Part shown: piece after piece, positions 36,361-47,619 of the stretch
Layout of the letters: each line of letters opens with the position of its first letter
How positions within the stretch are numbered: the first letter of the stretch is position 1
The notes under the pieces: model-generated
Database searches by the model: none
Told to the model about the DNA's origin: nothing
Seen by the model: the letters and a program-made list of their open reading frames with translations, nothing else
Source of the DNA: Ceratopteris richardii
Taxonomy: Eukaryota > Streptophyta > Polypodiopsida > Polypodiales > Pteridaceae
Reading direction: 5' to 3'
DNA length: 64,000 nucleotides
NCBI GenBank assembly: GCA_020310875.1
Contig: CM035407.1
Span: 88,501,632 to 88,565,631, forward strand
Position numbers and translations under genes: made by a program

Positions 36361-36659
36361 TAACTTGAAAAAGACACTTTTTTTGGCTTTTATACTTTTT
36401 GAGAAATTCTACTAACTACAAAGACTTAACAAGACTAAGGTTAAGTGCTACCCTAACTTCCTAACTACTTCCTTCTTCCTCCTACTCTACCTCACTCACT
36501 TCCCTAGACTATTAACTCACTACACACACTTCAAGAGTGAGAAGTAGTAAGTGCGGATGAGTGTGACTTACCAAAGAAGACAAATTCACAACTCCTCTAC
36601 TCGCTTCAATGCTACAAGCTACTTACCATCACACGAATGCCTCGGTTTGATTCGACATT

Positions 36660-36679
36660 CCCTGGCAACGGCACCAAAA
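36660..36679 (-). other. Gypsy-type primer-binding site (element E)
   Basis: Read on the minus strand this is TTTTGGTGCCGTTGCCAGGG. It resembles the non-Met primer sites found in plant Gypsy elements of the Athila/Tat kind, next to LTR-like sequence that begins TGTGTACATAAGG at about 36683. It supports a minus-strand Gypsy element whose 5' LTR lies to the right. Which tRNA it would pair with is not resolved here. Confidence 0.5.
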
Positions 36680-36682
36680 ACG

Positions 36683-37592
36683 TGTGTACATAAGGAAAAA
36701 CCTAGGGACTTGTGGAGAAAGAGACTATACCTCGATCCCCCTCAAGTGCATATAGTGGGGATTCACGCTTTATTTATCAATCCGAGGAGTATCGAAACCT
36801 AGCCGAGTGTATGAAGACATGCATTAAAATGACGATCAATGCAAATGAGTTTCCCAAAGAGTGCAAACACGGCTAACACTATTCCAAACAAGCTTCAACT
36901 ATCAGTCATGGTGTCACGATACTTGGAGCAGCAGCCAACAGTAAATTGAACTTACAGTAAATTGAACTTTTCTCTCAGCTCCAAACTCCGAATATAGCAA
37001 ATAGCATATGCATTTTCGAAGCTCTCGCAAAGACGCACCTAATGGTAGTTTTTTCTCTCAATTCTGACGCTTCTACTTCAAGTTATGAGCAAAATACTGA
37101 GTTCCAAGAATGACCTTCCTACATTTCAGCACTTCCTACACTTCACACACACCTTAACAACAACAGACAAACACTTTCATGGATAGACAACACTTCTTAA
37201 CACTCTTTTCAAGCAACACACATGCATACAAGCTCACAAAGAAGATGATACAAAGAGGAGAAAACACAAATTCGAAATTCTGTGCTCTTGACTCTCACAA
37301 TGGCAAAAAGTCTTTACAAAGAGTCACAAATTGACTTATATACATGTGCCATAAAAATGGTCCTTTCACATAAGAGACCGGCACTTTATTCCCTAAAAGG
37401 TTAATTTCCTACTAATTTACATGGGTAAGCTACTAAACTTCTGCAGTGATGCATCTAGAGGACTCCTCTAGTGCATTTACATCGGAAAATATATTACAAA
37501 ATGATTATGATACAAAAAATAAACTGTCCAAATCGAAAAAAAATTGGGGCCCGTCTTTTTCTCTGCCTTGTGCTCTTCTTAGCTCTGCAACA
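36683..37592 (-). repeat. LTR sequences of E and D, boundary unresolved
   Basis: The left edge is the likely start of E's 5' LTR, after its primer site. The right edge (CTCTGCAACA followed by CTCTCCCCCTC) is the likely end of the 3' LTR of copia element D, whose purine tract reads GAGGGGGAGAG on the minus strand. I could not place the border between the two. A 16 bp tandem duplication (ACAGTAAATTGAACTT) lies near 36949-36981. No gene is visible. Confidence 0.45.
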
Positions 37593-40500
37593 CTCTCCCC
37601 CTCTTTGTCTCTATCGTCCCTTGATAGGCTTTACTTCTTATCTCTATTGTTGTGGCCAAAGTCGATCACTGCCCACCTCTGTGGAAGTTGTACTGATATC
37701 GTTTTACCAGTGGGCAAGGAACTGATCATAACTCGGGACTTGTTGTATTGGTCATGGCCTCTTCTTCACTTTTCTTCATACGCAACCCGTGGATCATTTT
37801 CCAATTGCTCCTTAAATCTGGGTTGTTGTGTTAAGTTTGGCTGCCACGCATGCCACCAGTGGAAGGTATGAGGATGTGGTCCTTCAGCCTTCGATCTGGA
37901 CCTTCCAAAGACCCAGATGTTGAAGGACCTCCTTGTGGTTCTGGAACTGCTGGATATCTTCTTGCACTTCTTCATGGATAGTTCCTGGCCCTCGTTCCTC
38001 CTTCCCTCCTACGTGATTTTCCTTGATGTGTGCCCCTACGGGGCTCCATGCAGAACTGGGTGTTGTGTGCCCCTGCAGGGCTTCTTGCAGAGATATATCT
38101 TCAAATATGATCTTTTTAGTGAAGCTTCTTTCTTTGTCTTATTCTTTTCTTCTTTTTGTTGGATTCTCCCTCAACAATGATCCACTGGTTAGTTTCTTGT
38201 TTCTAGAGGTGTTTCTAGTGTCTAAAACCCTTGATCGAGATTCTCTTAGCTTTTTGAAGGTCCCAGGAAGCCAGACCCCTAATGCCAGTGATCGAAAACC
38301 ATATTGAGTCATTTTGTCTGATACTGGCTGCCCATTTCCAATCTTTATTCCATCAAGTGACTTCATCATCATATCAGCTAGTTGCTTTTAAATTGGAACA
38401 AAAGAAATGTCAATCTCCTTTGCCATGAGCTTCTCCCTGTTGAAGTGGTAATGAACCTCTATGCGTTTAGTTCTTGCGTGGAAAATAGGATTCCCTACAG
38501 ATGCATGGAGCTTACATTTTCTTTAAATATGTGAGGTTTGGAACTCACAAGTCCCAAATCTATATATAATGCTATTGCCTCTTGAGTTGCTATGGTCAAA
38601 CCTCTATACTTTGCTTTAATTGATGATAAAGCAACTATTGGTTGCTTCTTGGAACTCCATGACACTAGCTTTGAACTTGCAAATGCTAAGCAACCAGATG
38701 TACTTCTTCTATCATCTTTAGCTCCTACCTAATCGTCATCTTAATAGATTTTGATATCCAAATCTGAAGAGTAAAGATAGAATATACATTCATTAAATGT
38801 ACCTTTGATATACTTAAGTACTCTCTTAGCTACATCCATGTGTGGTCTTCTAGGTGAGTGAATGAATTGACTAAGCATTCCCACACTATATGAGATGTCT
38901 ACCCTTGTATGAGTAGCATATATCAAGCTATCAACTAAGCTTTGATATTCTTTAATGTCTTCAAATTTGTCACCTTCATAAACACTAAGTTTATGATTCA
39001 TCTCCAAAGGTGTACCTGCAAGTCTAGTGTTCTCCATTTTGAACTTAAGACATAGATCTTGAATGTATCTTCTCTTAGTCAAATACATTCCTTCATCTGT
39101 GTACATCACCTGCATACCTAGGAAATATGTGAGCTCACCTAAGTCACTAATTTTGAACTCCTCTTGCATGTGTCTCTTGATCCTTTGAATGTCATTCAGA
39201 TCATCACCTCTCACAATAATATCATCTACATATACACATAGATAGATAACCTCATTGTGATCCCTTTTGATGAATAGAGAAGGATCGAGTTTCTAGGTTT
39301 GAACCTTGATCTTGAAGGTATGTAACCAACCTATATTTCCAAGCTCTAGGAGCTTGTTTCAATCCATACAATGCTTTCTTAAGTCTGCAAACATAAGATG
39401 CATGATTAGGGTTTTCAAAACCTGGAGGCTGTGGCATGTATACCTCTTCACTTATCCAACCATTTAGAAATGCATTTTTTACATCAAGTTGGAGGAGTTT
39501 CCAATTTCTTAGAGTAGCTACACTTGTCAATGTTCTGATTGTAGTCATCTTTGCAACTGGTGTGAATATTTCCTGATAGTCTATACCATGAGTTTCTGAG
39601 CATCATTTGGCAACTAATCTTACCTTGTACCTACAAACTACTCAATCTGAGTTTTTTTAACTTTATATACCCATATGTAACCAATTACCTTTTGATTGGA
39701 TGACATTGTAACCAAATCCCAAGTGTCCATCTCCTTCATTGCACCTATTTCTTCTTTCATGGCCTTTTCCCAATTAGGGTTTTCCTTTGCCTTCTCATAG
39801 GTTGAGGGTTCTTCTAAAATTGAGTCTTTTGTCAAGTAGATTGAATGCTTTGTAACAAATATGAAATCATATCCATACCTTTGTGGTTGTTTCTTCTCTC
39901 TTGTTGATCTTCTAAGAGCTTGCTTAAAGTATTCTCCACACTCCTGCATCTTTGCTTTGCCTCTAGACTTCCATAGTTTGTAATCATTTTCCCTTTCATC
40001 TTGGTCATCATCTGTATCACTTCTTGGATCCTAGACCTGTGTATCATGCTTGCTTCCTAATTGATCAGAATTAGAATCAAGATCATATGCCTGAGTTACC
40101 TTTTGTTTGTCTTCATCATATGAAGACATCCGTTCTTCAAACACAACATCTCTACTTGTAGTGAATTGCTTAGTTGAAGGATTATCGAACACGTAACCCA
40201 TCTGAGGTAACCCATGCCCAATAAACATTACCTTTGTTGCCCTTTCATCTAGCTTACCTCTTATTGGTGATGGTAAATGAACATAATCTAAACAACCAAA
40301 AACCTTGCAATGTCGAAGACTAGATTTTCTTCATATGGAGTCATAGCTTGAAGTGATTTGGATGGTAGTCTATTGACAAGGTAAACAATAGTTGAAATAG
40401 CCTCTGCTCATAGATAATGTGGCAACCTCTTCTCTTCAAGCATTGTTCTGACTGATCCAATCAATGCCTTGTTTCTTCTCTCTACAATTCCATTTAGTTG

Positions 40501-41491
40501 AGGAGAGTACTTGGTAGTCACTTCCCTTTTGATACCTTTATCCTACAAGAACTCATCAAACTCTTTGGAGAAGTATTCTCCTCCTCCAACTCCTTGTTTC
40601 ATCTACCTATATGAGTCTCCACATGTGCTAGATACTTTTTGAAGCAATCAAACACTTCATTCTTACTCTTGATAAAGTATAGAATAGTCCATCTACGATG
40701 GTCATCAATAAATGAGACAATACATTGATCCTGCCAATGAAGGTTCTTGACTTGGTCCCCATACATTTGTATGTACTAAGTGTAATAAGTTGTTGTGGAT
40801 GTAGCCTTTATGGTTGAATGGTTGTCTTTTGTGCCTTCCCAATCTGAGATGCATCACATATGTTGATCATTTCATGTGTTGCTTTTATATGTTTGGTAGT
40901 GCTAGAACACCTCGATCCCTACATATCGTTCGAGGTTCTTTCATTCACATGAGAAAGTCTCTTATGCCACACTTCAAGCTCACTTAAGGTTTGAGAACCA
41001 AAAGTGAATAGAGCTATGTTCCTGGTTTCTCCTACTTTAAACGTAAAGAGCCTATCATGCTTCTCACCTCTGGCTATCTTCTTGAAGCCTTGACATGGAT
41101 CTTCCACAAAAGCCCCATGATGGGTGAACCTAACTTTCAACTATTTTTTTTAATACACTTATTAGGTTTTTAGTGATAGTGGGTACATAGAGAACCTTAC
41201 TCAAAATCTTTGTCCTACCATTGGAAGCTTTGACATTACCAATATTCTCCACATTGTGCTTTGTGTCATCCCCTGTTTGAACTTCATGTCTATGCTTTGG
41301 ACTTTCCAAATCAGATAGAAGAGCAATGTTGCTTGCAACATGATTTGAACATCCAAAATCTATGTAGAAAAAATGATCATCTTCTTTACATTCTTTGTGG
41401 CTTAGATTCATTAGAAGCAATGAGTCTTCATGTGCTTGATCTTCAGAATAATTGTTGTCGTCCCTTCTATTATGGCCTATATTGTTATTGT
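37593..41491 (-). mobile_element. Decayed Ty1/copia element D, left part (pol)
   Basis: On the minus strand, right to left, this shows protease (FFYIDFGCSNHVASN), the integrase zinc region (EVWHKRLSHVNE), integrase core traces, a linker, RT ([27 protein letters not shown], then GDDLNDIQRIKRHMQEEFKISDLGELTYFLGMQ) and RNase H (SYSVGMLSQFIHSPRRPHMDVAKRVLKYIKGTFNECIF). A long 3' untranslated stretch of about 750 bp lies at 37593-38345. It is broken, with more than ten breaks. It is split from its gag at 46753-47500 by element F. Confidence 0.85.
38027..38092. repeat. Imperfect tandem repeat with hairpins in D's 3' region
   Basis: Two copies of about 29 bp with a 37 bp period start at 38027 and 38064 (TGTGTGCCCCTACGGGGCT and TGTGTGCCCCTGCAGGGCT). 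Each carries its own short inverted repeat, GCCCC-tac-GGGGC in the first and CCCTGCAGGG in the second. Confidence 0.7.
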
Positions 41492-41784
41492 TGTTGGGTG
41501 TGTGTAGAAGTGTGAGAGACACACAAGAAGCACACACAAGGAGCACAAATGCAGCAAGACACACGGAGAAGACGATGGATGGAATAGCTCTCTCTATTGA
41601 TCGATGAACTGAACTGAAGTAGGAGCTGAATAATATCCCTAAGTACAAAGTACCACCACATATGAGAGTATCAAGTATGTGGTAACATGGGGAAAAAACC
41701 TCTAGCCAGCACTAGAGTAAAAAGTGCCCATGTATAGGGAAAAGGTTCACATCAAAGCTACTCGAGGAACACATAAGTGTAACA
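41492..41784 (-). repeat. 3' LTR of F (left, 293 bp)
   Basis: It starts TGTTGGGTGTG and ends AAGTGTAACA. It is followed on the + strand by AACCCCCTTGG, the polypurine tract read on the other strand. It pairs with 46460-46752. Confidence 0.95.
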
Positions 41785-41830
41785 AACCCCCTTGGAGCGA
41801 ATGATGTGAACACATACAGGGAGTGACAGA

Positions 41831-44800
41831 TCAGTCCCCACAAGGTAACAAGCCTAAAGCTTTGCGAAAAGCTTCAAACTTTTCCCGTGGAAGAGCTTTG
41901 GTGAATATGTCTGCCACATTATCTTGTGTAGGCACATATACCAAATCAATATCTCCTGCATGAAGGCGCTCTCTCACATAGTGATAATTCACCTCAATAT
42001 GTTTGGTCCGTGCATGAAACACTGGGTTTCGTGCAACAGCCAAAGCACTCTGACTATCTGTGAGAATATGTGTAGCAGCATCAATCTCCATGCAAAGATC
42101 CATCAATAGGCGTCTCAGCCATATACACTCCATTGTAGCTATGAAAACTGCCCTATACTCAGCTTCACAACTCGATGTCGCCACTGTAGGTTGCTTCTTA
42201 CTCAACCAAGATATGCATGAGTCTCCAAGGAAAAAGCAATTACCACTAGTGGACACGCGAGTATCATAACAACCAGCCCAATCACTATCTGTAAAAGCAT
42301 GCAAGCATGGCTGAACATCTCTGCCATAAAAGAGACCTAAGCTCAAAGTGCCTCGAAGATATCTAAATACACGTTTCACCGCTTGCCAATGCTTAGTGCC
42401 AGGGCTATGCATGAATCGACTCAACTGGGAAACTGCATACTGTATATCCGGCCTTGTGTTGCATGCATATATAAGACATCCCACAGCTTGCTGATAAAGA
42501 GAAGTATCAAATGCATCACTGGAATCCTCAACCGAGAACCTGAATCCTGTCTCAACTGGTGTGGAAACTGGCTTACAATCCTCAAAGTCAAAACGCTGAA
42601 GTAGTTTTTCAACATACTTTGCTTGATGCATAACAATTCCCCCCTCAACGGATACAAACTGGATGCCAAGATAGTAGCTCAAAAGACCAAGATAAGTGAC
42701 ATCAAAAGTATGCTGCAAATCAGCCATAAGAATGTCAAGTTTTGCATCACATGACCTAGTCAAGAGTATGTCATCGACATAAAGAACAAGCACTATAAGA
42801 TCAGCCCCATTTTTGCGTACATAGAGTGTGCTTTCAATCGGACTACATGTGAAGCCAAGAGCAATCAAGTGCTTATGTATTTTGTCATACCATGCACGTG
42901 GAGCTTGCTTGAGACCATACAAGGCTTTATGCAAGCGACAAACCATATGCTCTTTCCCTTTCATAGCAAATCCAGGAGGTTGCTTCACATAAACCTCTTC
43001 TTGCAAATCTCCATTCAAGAAGGTTGTTTTTATGTCCAACTGATGCACTTTCCAACCTCGATGGGCAGCCAATGCAACCACGGTACGAATGCTAGTCATG
43101 CGTGAAGTAGGTGCAAAAGTTTCCTCATAGTCAATGCCATATTGTTGCACATATCCTTTGGCAACCAATCTAGCTTTGTAGCGATCAATGCTACCATCAG
43201 ATTTTCTCCTAATCTTATAAACCCACTTTGTACCAATGGCATTTTTTCCTTTTGGCAATTCACATAACTCCCAAGTACCATTCCTATGTATGGAATCCAT
43301 TTCTGATTGCATAGCACTCATCCATTGTGGATCGTCACATGCATCTTCAAAAGAAAGTGGCTCTTCATTACATGCTGTAGCAATAATAGAATAATCCACA
43401 AAATTACTTGATGCATGGTGAGAGCTTGATCTTGTTCTACCAAGTAAAGGTGCACTCAATTTGCTGTCCTGCAAAGTTTGTTTCAGCCACTTTGGCATAG
43501 ATTGTGCACTGTTGATAGACATGCGTTCATTATGTAAAACATCTTCAATATGTACATCATGCGTGGGCTGAATTTCGTGCTCAGTTTCAGCCATATTTGG
43601 ACGCAAATGTTCAGCCATATGTGGCTGAAATTTTCCAACAATTTTGGCAATTTTTAGCTGAATTTTTTCAGCCATGTTTGGCTGGAAATTCTCTGCATTT
43701 TCAGCCCTATTTGGCTGGAATTTTTCAGCCCTTTGAACCTCAGTTGGTTGGTCTACATGGCCATAGTCAAGCGCACCATTTTGGAACAAAGGCATGAGTG
43801 TATCGAACACATCTTGTGAGCTAACTGTTGGCAGTTTTTTGCATTCAAGTAGAGGGAAAACTGAATTTTCAGCAAATACCACATCTCGACTCACAATAAT
43901 TGTGTTCGTCAATGGATGGTACAACCGATATCCCTTACTTTCAGCACTATAACCAACAAATATACATTTCTTTGCCTTGTCATCAAGTTTGTGACATTGT
44001 TGTGATGGCACAAGAGCATATGCCAAACAACCAAACACACGCATATGACTAACCATAGGCTTATGACCATTCCAAGCCTCATAAGGAGTGATGAATCTCA
44101 ATGCTTTTGTAGGGCAGCGATTCAACACATAATTTGCACACATGACCGCTTCCATCCAAAACTTATGAGGCAGATGCTTTCCTTTAACCATACATCGTGC
44201 CATTTCAAGTAGAGTTCTATTTTTACGCTCCGCAACACCATTTTGTTGAGGTGTATATGGCACCGTACATTGGTGTGAAATACCTCTTTCACGAAGAAAA
44301 GCATTAAACTCATGTGATATGTATTCACCACCACGATCCGTGCGTAGAGTTAAAAGCTTTTGTGAAGAAAAATTTTCAGCCATAGCTAAAAATGCTTTGA
44401 AGCAAGAAAATACCTCATTCTTTGCTTTCATAGGATACACCCATGTATGGCGAGTAGCATCATCAATGAAGGTAACAAAATATACATGTTTCCCAAAAGA
44501 CGGAGTCTTGACGGGACCACATACATCACTATGAACAAGTTGCAATTTTCTTGTAGTGTGTGTGTGACTATCTTTTGGAAAAGAAGCACGATGCATTTTT
44601 CCAAGAATGCAACCTTCACATACATGCTTTTCAATGGACTCAAGTGTAGGCAAGCCAATAACCATGTCCTTCTTTTGCAAGTAGAGCAAACTATTGAAGT
44701 TTAAATGACCAAAACGAGCATGCCAAAGCTCCATTTCAGCCATGGAAGAAGTATGAGCAACTAAGGCATTCGAGGCAGCCCTCTTGTATGTATCCATGCG

Positions 44801-46198
44801 ATACAAACCATTACATAATGTACCGGACATCACGATAACATCGCCATTGCTGAAATCATGAACCATACACTTATCATCAACAAAGTGTACATGAAGTCCA
44901 GCTTTGGCAATCAACGGAACTGAAATTAAGTTCTTCTTGATACAGGGCACATACAATGCATTTTTCAAGAGAATCACACCTCCATTTGCAGCCGTAAACT
45001 CAATTTCTCCTACTCCAATGATAGGATAAGAGGCATTGTTTGCACACACCACATGTCCTCCTTTAGGTGCATTTCTCAAAGAGGCAAAAAATCTTTTGCA
45101 TGATGTTATGTGCTTTGAAGCACCACTATCAAAGAACCAATCCGAATCAGCCTCACTCACAACCATACATTTAGAATGTAAAGAAGCATCATAATGAAAT
45201 GTAACAACACATGCCCAAAAATCTTGAGCCATGTTAGCTTCATCATTCTTTGCATTTGCTGAATTTTCAGCAATAAACATGCCCGATTCCTTCTTCTTTT
45301 CATTGCGTTTAGCAAGCTTTCTACACTCATCAATAGTATGACCAGCCTTCCGGCAATATTTGCATCTCTTCTTCTTTTGCAAATCACCATCATTAGAGGA
45401 ATGAGTGGAAGAGGAAGCTTGAGGCTTTGGTTTTGATGAACCAAAAGCTGAACCATACTTGCTTTTTCCCTTTTGTGAGATAGTAAGTGCTTGTGTTCCC
45501 TCAATCAAACCACTCCTATTCACTCTAGATTGCTCTTCTTGCAAAAGAAGAGACACAACCTCATCAAATGCATACATATTAGGATTTCCTTTTGCAACCA
45601 AACGGAGTGTAGTAGCAAAGCTTTGAAAAGATTCCGGTAATCCTTTCAACAATGTAGAAATGAGTGATGCATCCGGAATGATCTCATCTATGTTTGCCAA
45701 TTGCTCTTTCAAGTCCTTGATGCGTGTCACATACACATCCACTGACTCATTTTCAGCCATACATACATCCTCAAGTTGCTTCCTCAAGTATGCAACACGT
45801 GCTTCATTACGCACGGCATACAAAGAAGCAAGAGTGTCCCATGCTTGTCGTGATGTAGAACATGACCGAATGTGTGGAACTATATGACGCTTCACTGAAA
45901 GCGCAATCAAAGCATGAGCTTGAGCATCTTTTCCATCCCATCTAAGCTGCTCCTGTGTAGGTGGAGAAGGAGAAACCACTGTACTCGAAGAAGAAGCTCC
46001 ATCTGTGACAGTAGACTGTGAAGTAGAAGCACCTGCCGGTCTTCGATCTACATCTGCCACTATGTTCCAAAGTTGTTTTGCAACAAGAACGTGCTTCATC
46101 ATGTAAGACCACATCGGATAGTTGGTCCGATCAAGCTTATCTTCAGCTTGAAGCATGCCAAACAAGTCATTGCTGCCCGCCATTTCACTAAGGAACAA
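41831..46198 (-). CDS. Gag-pol polyprotein of copia element F (1455 aa)
   Basis: One open frame covers the full polyprotein. Gag begins MFLSEMAGSNDLFGMLQ (the ATG at residue 6, MAGSND, is the more likely start). It continues to a CCHC knuckle at about 279-292 (CKYCRKAGHTIDEC), protease DSGAS near 356, the integrase zinc region from about 490 (LWHARFGHLNF, CEGCILGK), integrase core ending YTPQQNGVAERKNRT near 645-660, an unusual repeat-rich linker, RT with YVDD near 1137, and RNase H (DSDWAGCYDTRVSTSG, SSCEAEYRA). It would make the structural and replication proteins of the element. It is about 100 residues longer than C's polyprotein; the repeated linker accounts for part of that. Gag and RT relate it to remnants G, H and K. 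Confidence 0.95.
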   Translation of the reverse strand: MFLSEMAGSNDLFGMLQAEDKLDRTNYPMWSYMMKHVLVAKQLWNIVADVDRRPAGASTSQSTVTDGASSSSTVVSPSPPTQEQLRWDGKDAQAHALIALSVKRHIVPHIRSCSTSRQAWDTLASLYAVRNEARVAYLRKQLEDVCMAENESVDVYVTRIKDLKEQLANIDEIIPDASLISTLLKGLPESFQSFATTLRLVAKGNPNMYAFDEVVSLLLQEEQSRVNRSGLIEGTQALTISQKGKSKYGSAFGSSKPKPQASSSTHSSNDGDLQKKKRCKYCRKAGHTIDECRKLAKRNEKKKESGMFIAENSANAKNDEANMAQDFWACVVTFHYDASLHSKCMVVSEADSDWFFDSGASKHITSCKRFFASLRNAPKGGHVVCANNASYPIIGVGEIEFTAANGGVILLKNALYVPCIKKNLISVPLIAKAGLHVHFVDDKCMVHDFSNGDVIVMSGTLCNGLYRMDTYKRAASNALVAHTSSMAEMELWHARFGHLNFNSLLYLQKKDMVIGLPTLESIEKHVCEGCILGKMHRASFPKDSHTHTTRKLQLVHSDVCGPVKTPSFGKHVYFVTFIDDATRHTWVYPMKAKNEVFSCFKAFLAMAENFSSQKLLTLRTDRGGEYISHEFNAFLRERGISHQCTVPYTPQQNGVAERKNRTLLEMARCMVKGKHLPHKFWMEAVMCANYVLNRCPTKALRFITPYEAWNGHKPMVSHMRVFGCLAYALVPSQQCHKLDDKAKKCIFVGYSAESKGYRLYHPLTNTIIVSRDVVFAENSVFPLLECKKLPTVSSQDVFDTLMPLFQNGALDYGHVDQPTEVQRAEKFQPNRAENAENFQPNMAEKIQLKIAKIVGKFQPHMAEHLRPNMAETEHEIQPTHDVHIEDVLHNERMSINSAQSMPKWLKQTLQDSKLSAPLLGRTRSSSHHASSNFVDYSIIATACNEEPLSFEDACDDPQWMSAMQSEMDSIHRNGTWELCELPKGKNAIGTKWVYKIRRKSDGSIDRYKARLVAKGYVQQYGIDYEETFAPTSRMTSIRTVVALAAHRGWKVHQLDIKTTFLNGDLQEEVYVKQPPGFAMKGKEHMVCRLHKALYGLKQAPRAWYDKIHKHLIALGFTCSPIESTLYVRKNGADLIVLVLYVDDILLTRSCDAKLDILMADLQHTFDVTYLGLLSYYLGIQFVSVEGGIVMHQAKYVEKLLQRFDFEDCKPVSTPVETGFRFSVEDSSDAFDTSLYQQAVGCLIYACNTRPDIQYAVSQLSRFMHSPGTKHWQAVKRVFRYLRGTLSLGLFYGRDVQPCLHAFTDSDWAGCYDTRVSTSGNCFFLGDSCISWLSKKQPTVATSSCEAEYRAVFIATMECIWLRRLLMDLCMEIDAATHILTDSQSALAVARNPVFHARTKHIEVNYHYVRERLHAGDIDLVYVPTQDNVADIFTKALPREKFEAFRKALGLLPCGD
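43555..43745 (-). repeat. Degenerate tandem repeats in F's integrase-RT linker
   Basis: The minus strand encodes a run of related units (AEKFQPNRAE, AENFQPNMAE, AEKIQLKIAK, VGKFQPHMAE, LRPNMAETE). On the + strand this appears as repeated TTTTCAGCC and GGCTGAAATTTT words. It lies in the variable linker, away from catalytic motifs. Confidence 0.8.
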
Positions 46199-46446
46199 GA
46201 ATGTGACAAAATCTTCACTTCGACGAAAACTGAAATGAGTGCTGAAATTTCAGCTCACAAACCGTCACTCTGATGGCGATTCTGACTGCACGAATGGCTT
46301 CGAAATGGGGGTAAAACGCCAGCGCACCTGGTGGAAATGTTTTCGGGCTGCTGAAATTCACACTTCTATGCTCCGAAGTCGATTTGCACTGTTAAAGTGC
46401 GCGCGCCGCGACGCGGAAAACCGAAACTTGAGAAGAAGCTGAACCT

Positions 46447-46458
46447 GCTCTGATACAA
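46447..46458 (-). other. Primer-binding site of F
   Basis: GCTCTGATACAA on the + strand reads TTGTATCAGAGC on the minus strand. It is the initiator-Met type site with one difference, one base from the right LTR. Confidence 0.85.
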
Positions 46459-46459
46459 C

Positions 46460-46752
46460 TGTTGGGTGTGTGTAGAAGTGCGAGAGACACACAAGAAGCA
46501 CACACAAGGAGCACAAACGCAGCAAGACACACGGAGAAGATGATGGCTGGAATAGCTCTCTCTATTGATCGATGAACTGAACTGAAGTAGGAGCTGAATA
46601 ATATCCCTAAGTACAAAGTACCACCACATGTGAGAGTATCAAGTATGTGGTAACATGGGGAAAAAACCTCTAGCCAGCACTAGAGTAAAAAGTTCCCATG
46701 TATAGGAAAAAGGTTCACATCAAAGCTACTCGAGGAACACATAAGTGTAACA
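46460..46752 (-). repeat. 5' LTR of F (right, 293 bp)
   Basis: It pairs with 41492-41784, with identical ends and seven differences. D's gag sequence resumes directly after it. Confidence 0.95.
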
Positions 46753-47500
46753 GTGTCCACCTCTGCCTCAATTGCTACCATATCCACATCTTCCACTTCT
46801 TTTCTGGGCCTTCCCATTGAACCAGCAAATCTGAGTGGTGTGATTGGTCTTATCACAGATGGCACAAGGTTGAACATTCTAACTTTTGGCTTTGTCATGC
46901 TTTGATCCTTTCTTCTTCCCTTTCCACTTGTTGTTGCTTTGTGAGTTGGCTTGGGAAGTCTCCTCTTTATCTTCTTCCTTCTTCTTGCCGTTTAACTTCT
47001 TGTCCTTCTTATCTGTATATAAAGCACCCATTGAATTACCATGATAGGAGTTACCTTTCTTTATGCTATTTTTGGTGTCTTGATTGAAGAGTTGTCCAAT
47101 AAAGATGTTGAAATCTAGAGTTTGCACATATGAGATCATAAGCCATGTTGAAGCATTATCATTGCTTATCACTTCGAATCCCATTGCGAATCTGCCTCAT
47201 GATAGCCTCTAATTCAATCAGCTCTCCAATGGATTCTAACTACTCCGCAACCCCCTTGACCTTGGGGTAACAAACTCTATAATGTTTTTTAAGGTGTCCT
47301 CTTCATTTGGTTGAACGCATTCCAAAGATGATTCTTTCTTGCTTTGGTACTAGTAGAAAAAGAAGTCTCTTCATCACTTGCTACAATTCCATAAAGATTT
47401 CTACCTTGCAAATAGGCCTCCATGATTTGCCAAGACACATGGTTTTGTGGATCAAGCTTCTCAATCATTGAAGGAAACTCTACACACAAAAAATAGAAAT
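46753..47500 (-). mobile_element. Decayed copia element D, right part (gag)
   Basis: The minus strand shows a gag start (MIEKLDPQNHVSWQIMEAYLQGRNLYGIVASDE, near 47470), a Lys-rich middle and a decayed zinc-knuckle region near 46800-46880. It joins the protease part at 41491 once F is recognised as an insertion. It is broken. No 5' LTR or primer site follows on the right; other copia sequence starts near 47620. Confidence 0.75.
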
Positions 47501-47619
47501 TAATGGCTTTCCAATGAGTTCTCAGTCATCCAATTTGTAGCTTTATAAAGAGAGTAGCAACCTTTGCAAGCTTACTATTGTTGAAGAAGATGATGCAGAG
47601 AAATGAAGGAGCATCAAGC

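Larger units (their letters stand above)
41492..46752 (-). mobile_element. Complete Ty1/copia element F inserted in D
   Basis: This is a 5.26 kb minus-strand element with two short LTRs of 293 bp (TGTTGGGTGTG...GTGTAACA), a primer site beside the right LTR, a purine tract beside the left LTR and one long polyprotein frame. The LTRs differ at 7 of 293 positions by eye. It looks whole, with no breaks visible. The five bases on either side (ATTGT on the left, GTGTC on the right) do not match, so no target duplication can be seen. It separates D's gag from D's protease, as expected of an insertion. Confidence 0.95.
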
